A DNA stretch of 6,875 nt. Origin: Candidatus Woesearchaeota archaeon (GTDB lineage Archaea; Nanobdellota; Nanobdellia; SCGC-AAA011-G17; UBA489). The position numbers and the translations under genes are program-made. How positions within the stretch are numbered: the first letter of the stretch is position 1; the number at the start of each line of letters is the position of its first letter. The stretch lies in assembly GCA_030679025.1 (NCBI GenBank), contig JAUXTV010000064.1, positions 1 through 6,875 on the forward strand, written 5' to 3'. A model generated the notes under the pieces. It searched no databases and was not told where the DNA came from. It saw only the letters and a list, made by a program, of their open reading frames with translations. Below, piece by piece: positions 5,736-6,875 of the stretch.

Positions 5736-6506
5736 ATGGTAGAAAAAAACTATTTAACAAGGGAAGAATATAAGCTCTGGAAGTATATCGAGGACAAAGA
5801 AATAGTTGATAGTGAGCTAATACGAATGATATTTCCTGAGATCACGTCAAATAAGAAAAACAAGCTGCTTTATGGGCTGTATAAGAAAGGGTATCTCAAA
5901 AGAGCGAAAAAAGACCTCTACTATAATCCTGCGAAGCTAAAAAACTTATATAAGCTTGCGTTAAGAATAAAAGAAGGATATATTGGTTTAGGCTCCGCGC
6001 TGCGGTATTATAATTTGATAGAATATGAGGATTTTACTATAACAGTAATAACCAGAAACTTCAGGGAAAAAATCCCCCTCAAAGGAGCAAACTATGAAGT
6101 GAAGTATATCCCATTCAAAAAGTATTTTACAGGATTTGTCCTAAGAGATGATATTTATATTTCAACAATAGAAAAAACAATGTTTGATTGTTTTGTAAGA
6201 CCAAGAGAAATAGGTTTTGTAAATATAACAAAGGCGTTGTATGACGCGCCAATAAACTGGCGTAAATTTATGGCTTTTTTTAAAGGAGTAAACAACAACG
6301 CGCTCTGCCAAAGAACAGGGTATGTCCTAGAAATGATGAAAGAATATATAAATCTTAAAATTCCCTCGTTTGTTTTTGAGTACTTGGAAAAGAGAGTAAA
6401 AAATCCAGTAAAGCTCATGCCTGTAAAAGGCAGATCAGTATATAATCAAAAATGGAAAATACAGGATAATATGGGAAGGGAAAAGATAGTCTCGTGGTGG
6501 CAGTAA
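5736..6506 (+). CDS. abiEi: AbiEi-type antitoxin/transcriptional repressor of a type IV toxin-antitoxin system
   Basis: A 256-residue protein with AbiEi family architecture (COG5340-like). Residues 5-63 form a winged helix-turn-helix: TREEYKLWKYIEDKEIVDSE, then a recognition-helix region and the wing YLKRAKKDLYYNP. The family core follows: GYIGLGSALRYYNLIE (81-96), TITVITR (101-107), a KYIPFKKYFTGF strand region (123-134) and YISTIEKTMFDCF (141-153), matching the usual IATPEKALLDLL. In studied AbiE systems this protein represses the operon through the N-terminal domain and neutralises the AbiEii toxin without forming a stable complex. The AbiEii-type gene begins on the next base. Length is normal for the family and no lesion is seen. 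Codon choice is ATA- and GCG-rich, unlike the leftward surface genes. Confidence 0.88.
   Translation: MVEKNYLTREEYKLWKYIEDKEIVDSELIRMIFPEITSNKKNKLLYGLYKKGYLKRAKKDLYYNPAKLKNLYKLALRIKEGYIGLGSALRYYNLIEYEDFTITVITRNFREKIPLKGANYEVKYIPFKKYFTGFVLRDDIYISTIEKTMFDCFVRPREIGFVNITKALYDAPINWRKFMAFFKGVNNNALCQRTGYVLEMMKEYINLKIPSFVFEYLEKRVKNPVKLMPVKGRSVYNQKWKIQDNMGREKIVSWWQ
6496..6500 (+). promoter_or_regulatory. Possible Shine-Dalgarno site for AbiEii
   Basis: GGTGG lies six bases before the ATG at 6507, inside the last codons of AbiEi. It matches part of the archaeal anti-Shine-Dalgarno complement (GGTG). It suggests reinitiation or internal initiation at a cistron that cannot be leaderless, in contrast to the first genes of the transcripts here. 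Confidence 0.4.
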
Positions 6507-6875
6507 ATGGAATTAGATGAGGTAAGAAGGATAGCGGCGAAAGAAGAGTTATCATTGAATATGGTGGCTAAAGATAAAGTAATAAGTGAAGTGCTTCTCC
6601 AGCTGCAAAACAACGATGATATTGTCTTAAAGGGCGGAACCGCTATCAACAGGGTATACCTAAAAAATAAAAGATTCTCTGAAGATATTGATTGTGATCT
6701 CATCTTTAAGGGAGAAATAAAAGCCGCGATAACTAGAACAAATGAGATTATGAATGCTGTAAAGGGATTGGCCATAGCTAGACCAAGGATTATGAAAAAA
6801 ATTATTAGATATGACCTCGCATACATAAACCCTCTGCAGAACCAAGACAAGATACGGGTAGAGTTTAAAGTGCTC
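6507..6875 (+). CDS. abiEii: AbiEii-type nucleotidyltransferase toxin (N-terminal 123 residues; 3' end cut by window edge)
   Basis: This is the N-terminal part of an AbiEii-type toxin (nucleotidyltransferase fold, DUF1814/PF08843). LKGGTAINRVY (41-51) carries the GG(S/T) nucleotide-binding motif. RFSEDIDCDL (56-65) carries the D-x-D metal site (D60, D62). IRVEFKV (116-122) may supply the third acidic residue, E119, on the following strand. All expected N-terminal catalytic features are present, so the toxin appears intact as far as it is visible. Family members transfer nucleotides, in some cases to tRNA; the target here cannot be told from sequence. The gene starts directly after the AbiEi stop (TAA-ATG, no gap), a tight operon arrangement consistent with co-expression. 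The C-terminal helical domain lies beyond the window. Confidence 0.88.
   Translation, partial: MELDEVRRIAAKEELSLNMVAKDKVISEVLLQLQNNDDIVLKGGTAINRVYLKNKRFSEDIDCDLIFKGEIKAAITRTNEIMNAVKGLAIARPRIMKKIIRYDLAYINPLQNQDKIRVEFKVL

Noticed and set aside
6446..6850. Leftward 134-codon hydrophobic frame opposite AbiEii
   Set aside because: It overlaps the conserved GGT and D-x-D motifs of AbiEii on the other strand; its hydrophobicity follows from the reverse complement of Lys- and Glu-rich codons.
1..6875. CRISPR array, tRNA, rRNA, insertion sequence or integrase
   Set aside because: No regularly spaced direct repeats, no tRNA-like cloverleaf, no transposase or recombinase motifs and no terminal inverted repeats were seen on reading both strands.

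Overview
The window looks archaeal, most likely from a small-genome DPANN-type lineage (Woesearchaeota/Pacearchaeota-like). Three lines of evidence support this. Several genes have a TATA-type box 22-28 bases upstream of the start codon with almost no room for a leader. Four secreted or surface proteins sit together and share a short Gly-x-Ala-(Val/Ile)-Thr motif, which I associate from memory with DPANN surface proteins. Shine-Dalgarno sites are mostly absent. The lineage is an inference; no rRNA or universal marker gene is present.

Layout. Positions 1-5522 carry only leftward (minus-strand) genes, apart from one doubtful small rightward ORF. In their own reading order they are: a 929-residue surface protein with a cysteine-rich EGF/DUF4215-like block and YD (RHS-type) repeats (5522-2733); a translationally coupled pair of small, signal-anchored, cysteine-rich proteins of 210 and 152 residues (2693-2061 and 2061-1603); a 277-base gap holding a possible 52-codon rightward ORF (1414-1572); a YkgJ-type CxxCxxCC protein (1325-954); and a secreted protein that runs off the left edge (896-1). 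The start chosen for the large protein (5522, not the upstream ATG at 5612) rests on its signal sequence and on a TATA box lying between the two ATGs.

Positions 5736-6875 are divergent and carry a type IV toxin-antitoxin (AbiE) module: a complete AbiEi-type antitoxin/repressor followed with no gap by an AbiEii-type nucleotidyltransferase toxin cut by the right edge. A near-perfect inverted repeat lies between the AbiEi TATA box and its start codon and is a good operator candidate. Codon choice in AbiEi (ATA, GCG) differs from that of the surface genes (ATT, GCT/GCA), which fits separate acquisition.

How the parts may work together. The leftward genes look like a cell-surface locus: proteins with N-terminal membrane or signal segments, low-complexity linkers, many disulfide-capable cysteines, and a shared motif that marks either the end of the N-terminal anchor region or a domain boundary. 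Whether they form one physical complex is unknown. The AbiE pair looks like an independent defence or addiction cassette placed next to this locus.
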